Shown here: positions 32,565 to 41,298 of the stretch, piece by piece | Numbering within the stretch: the first letter of the stretch is position 1 | Layout: every line of letters begins with the position of its first letter | NCBI GenBank assembly: GCA_934675575.1 | Contig: CAKUQQ010000010.1 | Coordinates: 1 to 64,000 of the forward strand | Source: an uncultured Muribaculaceae bacterium | GTDB taxonomy: Bacteria > Bacteroidota > Bacteroidia > Bacteroidales > Muribaculaceae | Direction: 5' to 3' | DNA length: 64,000 bases | Translations under genes and position numbers: made by a program | Notes under the pieces: generated by a model | What the model was told of the DNA's origin: nothing | Database searches by the model: none | The model's input: only the letters and a program-made list of their open reading frames with translations

Positions 32565-33932
32565 ATGGAGCTAACAAAAAGCAACATAATCAGCAAATGT
32601 TTGTACTGGTGGTTCTGGGTGGCCACCTGCTACGGCTTTGTATGCGATGAATTTCTTCCTATCGACATTGTTCACAATGTAAAGCAGTTTATGCTTTTAG
32701 GCACAAGTGTGGTGTTCGTGTTAATGGGACTTGCCACCATACGCCACAAAGTTGACATAGCTGTGGCTGTTAGCTATGCTATCATTTCTTTCATCTGCAC
32801 ATGTGTAGCCAATCATTTGTCGATTGTAACATGGCTCAATGGCTCCAGAATATTCTATGGAATAATCTTCGCTGTACCCTTGTTCAGATACATTTGCGAC
32901 AATGAGGAATTGCATGACAAGTTCATAAGCAAATTTGACCATGCTTTGCTCATTTGGCTCTATCTTCAAGCATTCTGCATAACATGGCAATATCTTGAGT
33001 ATGGGGCAGGCGACCCCGGTGGTGGCACATTTGGTTCCGAAGGTTATTCTGGCAATGTGAGTATCTGCATCTACTTGGTTTCGCTCTATTTAATCAGGAA
33101 ACGGCTCGACAACGACAACCTCTGGGTTAGCGTTGCCAATAACTGGAAATATCTTGCATTGCTGATTCCAACGTTCATGAATGAAACGAAAATCAGCTTT
33201 ATTCTGCTGGCCCTTTACATGGTTTTATTGATTCCTATAAACAGAAAAACGGCAAAAAGACTTATGATTGGAATACCTGCCATAGTTGGCATCTTAGCTG
33301 GAGCCATTTTGCTGTTTTCTTCTCTCACCATGTATAGCGGTGATTTCACAGCCAACGACGTGTTCTCCAGCAATTTCCTTGAGCAATACATGTATGCCGA
33401 TATTGACGAAAGTGAAGGCAATGCAAAATACGGACTCGAAACAGCAAATTCCTTGCCTGATGTGCCTCGCCTCACAAAAATCGCATTTTTGCCAATACTA
33501 TTGGACCAAGAAGGTGGAAGTGCATGGTTCGGATTTGGCGTTGGCCACTTCATGACTGGAAGCATGTTTGGCACAACAGAGTTTTATGAAAACTGGGATT
33601 GGCTGCTTGTTGGAACATCGCCAATGATTTTCTTGGTCTTCGTGCAACTTGGCATTTTGGGCTGCATCTGGATTACACTCGTTTGGATATTCTGGTTCGT
33701 GAGTCACCCCATACTGTACACAAAGCGAGACACCAACATTCAATTGCTGATTTTAGCCATAATAATAGCGCTTTTGCTCTATGGTCCTCTCTTCCGAGAT
33801 TGGCCTTTCTGCTATATTGTAATTGCCATATTATATTTCTCTTGGCAAAAGAAAGACCCAGTAAACGAACAGACTGAATCTCCAGAAATCCAAATGACAC
33901 AAGAAAGTCAGCAACCTATTGCAAAAAGCTGA
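32565..33932 (+). CDS. Wzy-like O-antigen or exopolysaccharide polymerase
   Basis: The 455-residue protein has about ten to twelve hydrophobic segments and a large extracytoplasmic loop (about residues 245-335) with acidic and aromatic residues, the layout of the O-antigen ligase/polymerase family. No sequence signature allows polymerase and ligase to be told apart; the position between the Wzc kinase and a glycosyltransferase favours polymerase. The N-terminus starts MELTKSNIISK after a 22-base gap. It ends by overlapping a possible upstream start of the next gene. Confidence 0.75.
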   Translation: MELTKSNIISKCLYWWFWVATCYGFVCDEFLPIDIVHNVKQFMLLGTSVVFVLMGLATIRHKVDIAVAVSYAIISFICTCVANHLSIVTWLNGSRIFYGIIFAVPLFRYICDNEELHDKFISKFDHALLIWLYLQAFCITWQYLEYGAGDPGGGTFGSEGYSGNVSICIYLVSLYLIRKRLDNDNLWVSVANNWKYLALLIPTFMNETKISFILLALYMVLLIPINRKTAKRLMIGIPAIVGILAGAILLFSSLTMYSGDFTANDVFSSNFLEQYMYADIDESEGNAKYGLETANSLPDVPRLTKIAFLPILLDQEGGSAWFGFGVGHFMTGSMFGTTEFYENWDWLLVGTSPMIFLVFVQLGILGCIWITLVWIFWFVSHPILYTKRDTNIQLLILAIIIALLLYGPLFRDWPFCYIVIAILYFSWQKKDPVNEQTESPEIQMTQESQQPIAKS

Positions 33933-33951
33933 CATTAATCCATTTATTAGC

Positions 33952-35004
33952 ATGCCAAAAGTTTCTATAATAGTTCCAGTTTACAATGTTGAACCCTATT
34001 TGGACTCCTGCATACAATCATTAATCAACCAAACACTCACAGACATAGAAATAATTTTAGTTGATGACCAATCCCCAGACAACTGCCCTGCATTGTGCGA
34101 TGAATACGCACAACAAGACAAAAGAATACATGTAATACATAAGCAAAATGGAGGACTCGGCTATGCCCGCAATTCTGGCATGGCCGCAGCAACAGGCGAA
34201 TACATCGCTTTTTGCGATAGCGACGATTTCATGGACCTTAATGCTTATGAAGTGTGTTACAACGCGGCAAAACAGACAAATGCCGATGAGGTTCGCTTTT
34301 TGATGCGCCGCTTTTCCAATGGCGACAATATAATTTATAAAAACTCACCCACAAATGCACGTCTTGCAAAAGCATCAAATGCAACTGAAAAACTTGACGC
34401 GCTACTCACCAACATAGCTCCTCTTCTTCACAGTCAGACACTTAAAGTCCAATCTACAGCAAGTTCATGCACAGCAATCTTCAAAACATCTGTCATAAGG
34501 GAACATAACATACAATTCCTATCAGAAAGAAAGGTTATATGCGAAGACTACATTTTCAATCTTGATTTTGCCAATGCGTGCGACACCATTGTGTTCACAG
34601 AAAACACATTCTATAATTATCGCCATAACTGGCAGTCTTTGAGCATGTCGTTCTATCCAGAACGCCTCAACCGAAATCTTTCTTTTATCAACATTCTTGC
34701 AAACAAACTCAAAAGCATAGGCTATCCTGAGGCAGAAACATTTGCTGTGGGCGGAATATTCAGCATACTATTTGCTTTTATAAAGCAAATTTTCTCAATC
34801 AATGCCACAATTGCAGAAAAGAAAAATTATTTCAAGACATACATAGACTTCAAGGCTATTAAGTCCTTGACCTCAAAATACCCATTTACCACAGTATCTT
34901 TTGCAACAAGGGTGCGATTCAGGATTGTGATGTCGCAAAATTTCTGGTTATGCTATGCGTTTGAAGTAGTGAAAAACCTATTGCTCAAGTTTCGCAAAGA
35001 GTAA
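33952..35004 (+). CDS. Family 2 glycosyltransferase
   Basis: The 350-residue enzyme begins MPKVSIIVPVYNVEPYLDSC, a classic GT2 start, and continues with IEIILVDDQSPDN, GLGYARNSGM and FCDSDDFMD (DxD metal site). The C-terminal half is helical and lacks clear membrane segments. It likely adds a sugar to the repeat unit made by this locus. An in-frame ATG at 33919 would overlap the previous gene and add MQKADINPFIS; the start at 33952 is chosen because it fits the family. Confidence 0.9.
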   Translation: MPKVSIIVPVYNVEPYLDSCIQSLINQTLTDIEIILVDDQSPDNCPALCDEYAQQDKRIHVIHKQNGGLGYARNSGMAAATGEYIAFCDSDDFMDLNAYEVCYNAAKQTNADEVRFLMRRFSNGDNIIYKNSPTNARLAKASNATEKLDALLTNIAPLLHSQTLKVQSTASSCTAIFKTSVIREHNIQFLSERKVICEDYIFNLDFANACDTIVFTENTFYNYRHNWQSLSMSFYPERLNRNLSFINILANKLKSIGYPEAETFAVGGIFSILFAFIKQIFSINATIAEKKNYFKTYIDFKAIKSLTSKYPFTTVSFATRVRFRIVMSQNFWLCYAFEVVKNLLLKFRKE

Positions 35005-35035
35005 GAGAGTGAATGATACCACGCCACGCCTCAGG

Positions 35036-36679
35036 TCAAAATGTGTTGCCCGACACAACCCGGTGCTTCACGTTAGTCATGTTCTTCAGCAGTTCCGTGC
35101 TCTGTATGCCATAAAACTTGTTATTACACACCTCCAGACGCTCAAAATGCATGTTCTTGGTTGGAACATTGGAGTAGTGCGACAAGAGGCTTCCACCGCC
35201 CTTATTTGCAGTCACCACATTGTTCCTGAAAACAAGAGTTCCTGTCTTTGCAAATTCCTGCAAGAAATATTCCCAATTTGTACTAAAGAACTCGTTGTTT
35301 GATAAATTCAAGTCAAGACGGTCAAGATTATTGCAGAATATCGTAGTTCCGCCCTCAAATCGATTGCCAGAAGCATTTATCTCCATGCCCTGTATGCTTC
35401 CCTTGGTAACCGACAAACTTGCCAACACACATAGTCCTTTCAGCACATTGTTCTTCATGTTCACCTTGCCACCGGCATTGTTAACATACATTCCCACTAT
35501 GCCACTTTGCTTATTGGCAGCATCTTTAGTGGAGGACACGTTGTTGCCATCAAATTCCACTGTGGCACCATCTATGTCAAGCAAATTATAATAATTATAG
35601 CCGTCAGCCCCCAACACATTAGCCTTGTTATCTATCACATTGCCGCTTATCACGAATGGTTCTTTTGCCTCAGAATGGTCCACAATTCTAAAAATTGCCC
35701 TCGCCGACCCTTTCACCGACGATTCTGCCAAACACCTCACGGTGTTGTTTGCGTACCTTATGTTTTTACCCGTTGTGTTTTGTTCCCTTTGAAAAGCAAA
35801 AATGCAGCGCACGTCGCCAGCCACAGTTATTTCATTGCCTGAGAACGTCACATCGCGCACATCTGCAGCAACATTGCTGCTCTTCTGCCCCTCTACATTA
35901 AACATCGAGAATGCCATGGTCAATGGCTGGCCTGCTGCGCCAGAAAGCCATAATTTGTTGTTACAAACCTTTATGTTGCGCTTATAAGCCGACTTCGCAT
36001 TTGTGCCTGCGCTCCATGCGTCGTTTCCTGTTCCATAAAATCCAACCACCTCATCGTTTCCCTGCTTTCTGAATTCATTATTCGACACAAGCACATTCTC
36101 GGTGTTTCCAGAAAGCCACAAGATTCCTCCATCATGATTGTTGTTATAGTTCGTCAAACTGCAACCCGTCACTGCCACATTACTGCAACAACGCATATTC
36201 AAGTTTGTGCACACGGCATTATCTATGTAGCTCGACACCGATTTGATGCACACTCGGTCGGCGTGATATATCTTAAGAAGATATTTCGCGCTATTCACGT
36301 TCCAAGCCATACCCTTGTGCTTCTCCAGGTCTATGCCCATGTTTGCCACCTCCACGGCTATCGTGCGCCCAAGGTGCCCGGCTGCTTTTATGAAACAATC
36401 GTCAGTAAAACGGCTGTTAACACGGCATTTCAGCGTGGTTTTGGCAGAGCCCTTACCGCTCATAGTCAAGTTGCACAGCATCTCCACCGTGCCGCTCAAA
36501 TAATATGTGCCGGCACCGAAATTCACCTTCACAGTGTCGCGCTCCGCAAGACCGGCTGCAGCGCGCTGCCATGCGGCAGTCACATCTTGCCCCGATTTTT
36601 TGAAATTAAGCACACGCACAGTGCCTTGCGACAGCAGAACGCACATCGCAAGCACCACCAGAGAGAAAAACCTTGTCAT
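35036..36679 (-). CDS. Secreted right-handed beta-helix protein
   Basis: The 547-residue product has a signal peptide (MTRFFSLVVLAMCVLLSQGTV) and a long run of beta-helix coils, visible as repeated SGNxF, VSNNEF, CNNKLWLSG, FSGNEITV and VCNNKF turns. This is the parallel beta-helix fold shared with polysaccharide lyases and other carbohydrate-acting proteins. I see no definite catalytic set. Its place at the end of the exopolysaccharide locus suggests it may trim or modify the polymer; an adhesin role is equally open. No type IX secretion C-terminal domain was recognised. Confidence 0.75.
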   Translation of the reverse strand: MTRFFSLVVLAMCVLLSQGTVRVLNFKKSGQDVTAAWQRAAAGLAERDTVKVNFGAGTYYLSGTVEMLCNLTMSGKGSAKTTLKCRVNSRFTDDCFIKAAGHLGRTIAVEVANMGIDLEKHKGMAWNVNSAKYLLKIYHADRVCIKSVSSYIDNAVCTNLNMRCCSNVAVTGCSLTNYNNNHDGGILWLSGNTENVLVSNNEFRKQGNDEVVGFYGTGNDAWSAGTNAKSAYKRNIKVCNNKLWLSGAAGQPLTMAFSMFNVEGQKSSNVAADVRDVTFSGNEITVAGDVRCIFAFQREQNTTGKNIRYANNTVRCLAESSVKGSARAIFRIVDHSEAKEPFVISGNVIDNKANVLGADGYNYYNLLDIDGATVEFDGNNVSSTKDAANKQSGIVGMYVNNAGGKVNMKNNVLKGLCVLASLSVTKGSIQGMEINASGNRFEGGTTIFCNNLDRLDLNLSNNEFFSTNWEYFLQEFAKTGTLVFRNNVVTANKGGGSLLSHYSNVPTKNMHFERLEVCNNKFYGIQSTELLKNMTNVKHRVVSGNTF

Positions 36680-36711
36680 GACAAACTATGTTTGGTTTAC
36701 TGTTTTTCTGG

Positions 36712-37812
36712 TTACACGTTGAAGCGGAACACCACTATATCGCCGTCTTGCACCACATATTCCTTGCCCTCTATGTGCATCTTGCCAGCCTCTTTCACTG
36801 CCGCCTCGCTGCCATAGGCTATGTAGTCGTCATATTTTATAATCTCGGCGCGAATAAATCCACGCTCAAAGTCGCTGTGAATCACGCCAGCGCATTGTGG
36901 TGCCTTGTCGCCCTTGTGGAATGTCCACGCACGCACCTCTTTTGGTCCGGCAGTGAGGAATGTCTGCAAGTTGAGCAATGCGTAAGCCGACTTTATCAAG
37001 CGGTTCACACCACTCTCCTGCAAGCCTATTTCCTGCAAAAACATTTGTCGCTCCTCGTAGGTGTCGAGTTCTGCTATCTCACTCTCTGTCTGGGCAGCAA
37101 TCACAAGCATTTGTGCGTTTTCGTCCTTTATCGCCTCACGCACCGCATCTACATAGGCATTGCCTGTGGCAGCACTTGTGTCGTCAACGTTGCACACATA
37201 TAGCACTGGCTTGTTGGTCAGCAAGAACAATTCTCGTGCTATGCGTTCTTCCTCCTTGCTTGCCAGCTCCACCTGACGTGCATTTTTACCTTCCGACAAC
37301 ACCTCTTCATAGCGTTTCATCACATCGTACTGCAACTTTGCATCGCGGTCGCCAGCTTGAGCCTGCTTCTGCACACGGCTTATGCGACTCTCTATGGTCT
37401 CCAAATCGCGCAACTGCAGCTCTGTGTCAATCACGCCTTTGTCACGCACCGGGTCAACCGAACCGTCCACATGCGTCACATTGCCGTCGTCAAAGCACCT
37501 CAACACGTGTATTATTGCGTCTGTCTCACGAATGTTTGCCAAAAACTTGTTGCCAAGGCCTTCTCCTTTTGAAGCACCTTTCACAAGTCCGGCAATATCA
37601 ACAATTTCCACCGTCGTAGGCACGATGCGCTCCGGGTGAACAAGCTCCGCAAGTTTGTTGAGCCGCTCATCGGGCACGGTTATCACGCCCACGTTTGGTT
37701 CTATCGTACAAAAAGGAAAATTCGCAGCCTGTGCCTTAGCGTTCGACAGGCAATTAAACAAAGTGGACTTGCCCACATTCGGGAGTCCCACTATGCCGCA
37801 TTGAAGTGCCAT
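36712..37812 (-). CDS. ychF: Redox-regulated ATPase/GTPase YchF (OLA1 family)
   Basis: The 366-residue protein begins [20 protein letters not shown] (G1), followed by [18 protein letters not shown] (G3) and [12 protein letters not shown] (modified G4, favouring ATP over GTP). It ends with the YchF TGS domain, [23 protein letters not shown]. It is an almost universal ribosome-associated nucleotide hydrolase with a role in stress and redox responses. Start and length are standard. Confidence 0.95.
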   Translation of the reverse strand: MALQCGIVGLPNVGKSTLFNCLSNAKAQAANFPFCTIEPNVGVITVPDERLNKLAELVHPERIVPTTVEIVDIAGLVKGASKGEGLGNKFLANIRETDAIIHVLRCFDDGNVTHVDGSVDPVRDKGVIDTELQLRDLETIESRISRVQKQAQAGDRDAKLQYDVMKRYEEVLSEGKNARQVELASKEEERIARELFLLTNKPVLYVCNVDDTSAATGNAYVDAVREAIKDENAQMLVIAAQTESEIAELDTYEERQMFLQEIGLQESGVNRLIKSAYALLNLQTFLTAGPKEVRAWTFHKGDKAPQCAGVIHSDFERGFIRAEIIKYDDYIAYGSEAAVKEAGKMHIEGKEYVVQDGDIVVFRFNV

Positions 37813-37950
37813 ATATCAAAGATTTTTTATTGTCCTAAAATTCACGCAAAGTTACAGAAAAACATTCAGATAAGAAACACTCCCTTCTTGCTGTCTCTTG
37901 CTTAGCCTCTAATCTGCCAGCCATACAATGCCCCCTACCATTAAGCCACA

Positions 37951-38679
37951 TCATTTGGGCCATTGCACAGGAAAAGTGAAATATGTGCTGGGATATGGTT
38001 CGTTTTTCAGAGTGAAATGCCACCACTCTGTGTCGAGCGGCAAGAAACCATGCTTCACCATCACTCTGCGCAGCAAGTTGCGGTTGGCAAGCTGCTCTGG
38101 TGTCACGTCAGCAAAGTCGGGATGCGAGCGTTGCCCGAAATAGTCAAAAGTTCCACCCATGTCGAGGTCACGCCCAGTGCGCATATCCCACAGCGTGAGG
38201 TCAACCGTGCTTCCGCGGCTATGACCGGAGCGACGTGCTATGTAACCCTCTGCAAACAAAACTTTTTTGGGCCGTTCCGGATAAAAATAAGGTTTCATGA
38301 TTGTGTCGCCAAGGTTTTTGCCCCACTTCACAAAGTGGTCAACTGCCTTTTGTGGACGGTAAGAGTCATATATTTTCAGTCTATAGCCCATGCCTGTCAC
38401 CTCATCACTCACAGCTTTCAGTGCCTTTGCGGCCTTTTTGGTCATCAGTGCGCAAGGCTCTTCATAGCCATTGATGCGCCTACCCACAAAATTATATGTG
38501 CTGTAATATCTGATTTCAAGCATCACGTCTGGAATATATTCCGAAAGCGACACAAAGTCAGAATTGTCATCTGGTTTCACACTACCCTTTGCGCTGGCCA
38601 CACCACAGCCCACAGCCAAGCATAGCATCGTGGCCAAAATATAACGGCGCATCATCTCTACAGTCAAATTTATTCTCAT
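37951..38679 (-). CDS. Exported D-alanyl-D-alanine dipeptidase, VanX-like (M15)
   Basis: The product is 242 residues from the first ATG. The zinc-binding signature SGHSRGSTVDL gives the His and Asp ligands, and EWWHF gives the catalytic Glu and last His, as in peptidase M15D. The N-terminus from MMRRYILATMLCLAVGCGVASA is a signal peptide, so the enzyme acts in the periplasm, probably in D-Ala-D-Ala dipeptide turnover from cell wall recycling. It is not an indicator of vancomycin resistance by itself, since VanH and VanA partners are absent. A start at 38655 or 38652 is also possible. Confidence 0.9.
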   Translation of the reverse strand: MRINLTVEMMRRYILATMLCLAVGCGVASAKGSVKPDDNSDFVSLSEYIPDVMLEIRYYSTYNFVGRRINGYEEPCALMTKKAAKALKAVSDEVTGMGYRLKIYDSYRPQKAVDHFVKWGKNLGDTIMKPYFYPERPKKVLFAEGYIARRSGHSRGSTVDLTLWDMRTGRDLDMGGTFDYFGQRSHPDFADVTPEQLANRNLLRRVMVKHGFLPLDTEWWHFTLKNEPYPSTYFTFPVQWPK

Positions 38680-38685
38680 ATCTTT

Positions 38686-38982
38686 TCAGCAGCCTTTGCC
38701 GTCTATGCTGCAATAAGAGCCTTCTGGCATTCGTGATTTAAGTCCTACTTTTTCGGGCGACAGCGTCACTGTGCCGTCGTCAAGCACAAAGCAGGGTATT
38801 CCCACCGAGCCGTTGGCTCTGGCCTCGGCAAACGCAGGATTGGTGTCGCGCAGCTTCAAGAATTCTTTCAAATGGCGCACATGAGTGCCTATGTCAATAA
38901 TTTCAAAACGGTTGTCTCCTTTCACTTGCGCTTCCACAAATGTGCAGTCGGGGCAAGTTGCCATTCCATAAATCTTTATCAT
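38686..38982 (-). CDS. Glutaredoxin-like protein
   Basis: The 98-residue protein has an N-terminal CPDC pair in MATCPDCTFVEAQV, a cis-Pro in GIPCFVLDDGT and a predicted thioredoxin fold. Cys residues at both ends of SYCSIDGKGC close the C-terminus. It probably acts as a small cytosolic thiol reductant. The gene starts 20 bases after the downstream lipoprotein gene boundary and ends six bases before the dipeptidase start, so they are likely cotranscribed. Confidence 0.82.
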   Translation of the reverse strand: MIKIYGMATCPDCTFVEAQVKGDNRFEIIDIGTHVRHLKEFLKLRDTNPAFAEARANGSVGIPCFVLDDGTVTLSPEKVGLKSRMPEGSYCSIDGKGC

Positions 38983-39002
38983 AACTTGTGTCTTTAATGG
39001 GG

Positions 39003-39884
39003 TTATTTGCTCGTTTGCGACTCATAAGACTCAACTGTCTTGATTGCCGCCTCCAGTATCTCTATATTGGTTTTAAGCGTGGCATTATTGCCGCTCTTAG
39101 CTTTCAACGAGTTCAAAAATGCCACACGCTGCCCTTGGCTAAATCCGCCAATCACATATCTCAACCAGAATTGTGGCACAAGTTGCTCGTCAAGCATCTT
39201 TGCAAAACGGTCTTTTTGCGTTGATGTGAGCAGTGTGCCGTTTTCGTCATCAAGGAAATAAACGTATGCGCCAGGGTCGTCAGAGTAACGTGCCGGCACA
39301 AGCTTCATGTGTCTTGGGCTGTGAAACGTGTAAGCCCACGCCGTGGTGTCGCCATCAAGTGTCACCACACGGTCATACATGTCAAGCGACTTGCCCAGAT
39401 GATATGTTTTCTTCGTCTTGCCTATTGTTAGCATGCTGTCGGCAAAATGCCATGTCTGGCCATTTTGTGATCTGTATGTTCCTTGCAGCAACGCCTCAAT
39501 GCCGCGAGCCTGTGCGCTGTCGAGCGCAGTCGTCACGCACGCATACATGGAGTCGCGCGCGGTACACCGCTTGCCGTCAACGAGCAGCAGCACATCAGTA
39601 GCCTTGCCATTCTCTTTCAGCACCAGCGCTGTCTTACCCGCGGTTGTCACGAGTTGCCATTCACCCGATTTTGGCAATTTCATCTCAAAGCCGCCCTCAT
39701 GCAAAGTGCCGCCATACAAATTCCAAACAGAGTCAGAATCTTCCACTTGATACAAAGCCTCTCCGTTTTGCCACAACTGCCCGGCTTCAACAGCCAGGGT
39801 GCGCTCATGCTGCGTGGTGCAGGAGCACACAAGCATGGTGCCCACCACCAGTGCCAATATTGCATTAAATTGCTTATTTTCCAT
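39003..39884 (-). CDS. Lipoprotein of unknown function
   Basis: The 293-residue product has a lipoprotein signal from MENKQFNAILALVVGTMLVCSC. The body is soluble, beta-rich at first (YGGTLHEGGFEMKLPKSGEW, TAWAYTFHSPRHMKLVPARY) and then helical in the last 70 residues. I do not recognise a named family. The start at 39884 is selected over 39950 because of the clean lipobox and the -7 element 22 bases before. It is followed by the glutaredoxin and dipeptidase genes on the same strand. Confidence 0.65.
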   Translation of the reverse strand: MENKQFNAILALVVGTMLVCSCTTQHERTLAVEAGQLWQNGEALYQVEDSDSVWNLYGGTLHEGGFEMKLPKSGEWQLVTTAGKTALVLKENGKATDVLLLVDGKRCTARDSMYACVTTALDSAQARGIEALLQGTYRSQNGQTWHFADSMLTIGKTKKTYHLGKSLDMYDRVVTLDGDTTAWAYTFHSPRHMKLVPARYSDDPGAYVYFLDDENGTLLTSTQKDRFAKMLDEQLVPQFWLRYVIGGFSQGQRVAFLNSLKAKSGNNATLKTNIEILEAAIKTVESYESQTSK

Positions 39885-39905
39885 TTTTGTTTTTTTAGAA
39901 CACTG

Positions 39906-39913
39906 CAAAGATA
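39906..39913 (-). promoter_or_regulatory. -7 element of the lipoprotein gene
   Basis: TATCTTTG on the minus strand matches TAnnTTTG and sets initiation near 39900, about 16 bases before ATG 39884. No exact -33 TTTG is seen at normal spacing. Confidence 0.6.
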
Positions 39914-40001
39914 ATGCGCCAGCAAGACTTGCGGTTACGTTTTCGCTCAAATATTTTTACCGACAAAAACAGGGGCAACAAGTAAACGCCACCACTGAGA
40001 G

Positions 40002-41261
40002 CTAAAGCACCACCGTGGTGCCCGAAAGGCGGCTTCGCTCGGCCTCCAAGCATACACGGTGACTCTCTATGCTTGCATCTATTGTTGACACAAGTCCACC
40101 TTGCTTGCCAATTATTGTGTTGACAAACGCCTCCACAAGGCTCAAATCAGAGCCGGCATGAAATGGTTGCTTCATCACTTCACTAAAGTCAATCGTGTGG
40201 CTTGTGCGGCTGCGAAAATGGCTTATGGTCAGTGTCCGTTCATCACCCACAATCTCGCCTTCGGTCAAGTTGATGCGCGTGAAGCGGTCGTCCTTGCGCG
40301 TAAACACGTTTATGGTCATCGTCATATCCACACCATTAGACTGCTGCATTATCAGCGTCTGGTTGTCGGCCACATTGTTGTCGCAGTGATACACGCATCG
40401 TCCAAATTGACCTTGCTGCAGCTGCCAGTCTATCACATCGTCTATTGTCTGTCCTTGCGGCACATCAAAGTTTCTTATCCACTCATGCCTCCGTTTATAG
40501 AGGTCAACAGCCGAGAATGGGCATTTGTCCTCCACCTTGCAGTCCACACAGCGTGCAGCCGACCCTTTTGGCGCATTTTCGGCTTTGAACCACCTTAGCG
40601 CCCCCATAGAACTAACTCGCTGGCACTTGCCGCCAACGAGCCAAAGCAAGAAATCCACGTCGTGACAGCATTTGGCCAAAATCAGAGGGTTTGTAACTTC
40701 GGAGTTACGCCAACACCCACGCACAAAGCCATGTGCAAAACGGTCAATTCCCACGCCAGTGCTGTGCTCCACCGATATGATTTTGCCAAGCTCTCCTGAG
40801 TCCACTATTTCCTTTATTTTCATGAAATAGGGGTGGTAACGCATCACATGGCACACGCCCACCACCAGTCCGGCTTTGCGTGCAGCCTCGGCCATCAGCT
40901 CACACTCTGCCACAGTTTGGGCTATGGGTTTCTCAAGCAGCACATGATAGCCAGCGGCTATTGCCTGCAGGGTGGGTTTCACATGCTTGTCCTCTGGCGT
41001 ACACACAAATGCGGCGTTAACGCCACTCACCGGATTTCTAAAATAATCGTCAACCGACTTGAAGCACCTGTCGGGTGACAAGCCGAATTTTTGAGACACG
41101 GCGTCACGCCTTATGTCGTCAGGCTCAACCACGGCAGCCAGCGACACGGTTGACCCATGTTGCTGCACATAGTGCAAATAAGTATTCATGCGATTACCGG
41201 CTCCGATAGCAACTATCGAAACCGGTCCTCGCACTATATTGTTTTCTATTTTCACTTTCAA
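40002..41261 (-). CDS. Gfo/Idh/MocA family sugar dehydrogenase
   Basis: The 419-residue cytosolic enzyme has an N-terminal Rossmann NAD(P) site (VSIVAIGAGNRMNTYLHY), then AAFVCTPEDKHV, and EKPIAQTVAE with the catalytic-site Lys, followed by a GFO_IDH_MocA C-terminal domain. Such enzymes oxidise or reduce hydroxyls of sugars and inositols. No ATG precedes the Rossmann motif: TAG lies directly before a TTG at 41261 and the next option is GTG at 41255, so a non-ATG start is likely. The gene follows the HEAT/DUF1080 protein on the same strand with 37 bases between. Confidence 0.85.
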   Translation of the reverse strand: MKVKIENNIVRGPVSIVAIGAGNRMNTYLHYVQQHGSTVSLAAVVEPDDIRRDAVSQKFGLSPDRCFKSVDDYFRNPVSGVNAAFVCTPEDKHVKPTLQAIAAGYHVLLEKPIAQTVAECELMAEAARKAGLVVGVCHVMRYHPYFMKIKEIVDSGELGKIISVEHSTGVGIDRFAHGFVRGCWRNSEVTNPLILAKCCHDVDFLLWLVGGKCQRVSSMGALRWFKAENAPKGSAARCVDCKVEDKCPFSAVDLYKRRHEWIRNFDVPQGQTIDDVIDWQLQQGQFGRCVYHCDNNVADNQTLIMQQSNGVDMTMTINVFTRKDDRFTRINLTEGEIVGDERTLTISHFRSRTSHTIDFSEVMKQPFHAGSDLSLVEAFVNTIIGKQGGLVSTIDASIESHRVCLEAERSRLSGTTVVL

Positions 41262-41298
41262 CTATTTACCAAAAACGTGGAGCAGAGGATTTTATTTG

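Noticed and set aside
37951..38679. Vancomycin resistance determinant
   Set aside because: A VanX-like dipeptidase alone, with an export signal and without VanH or VanA ligase, does not make a resistance cluster.
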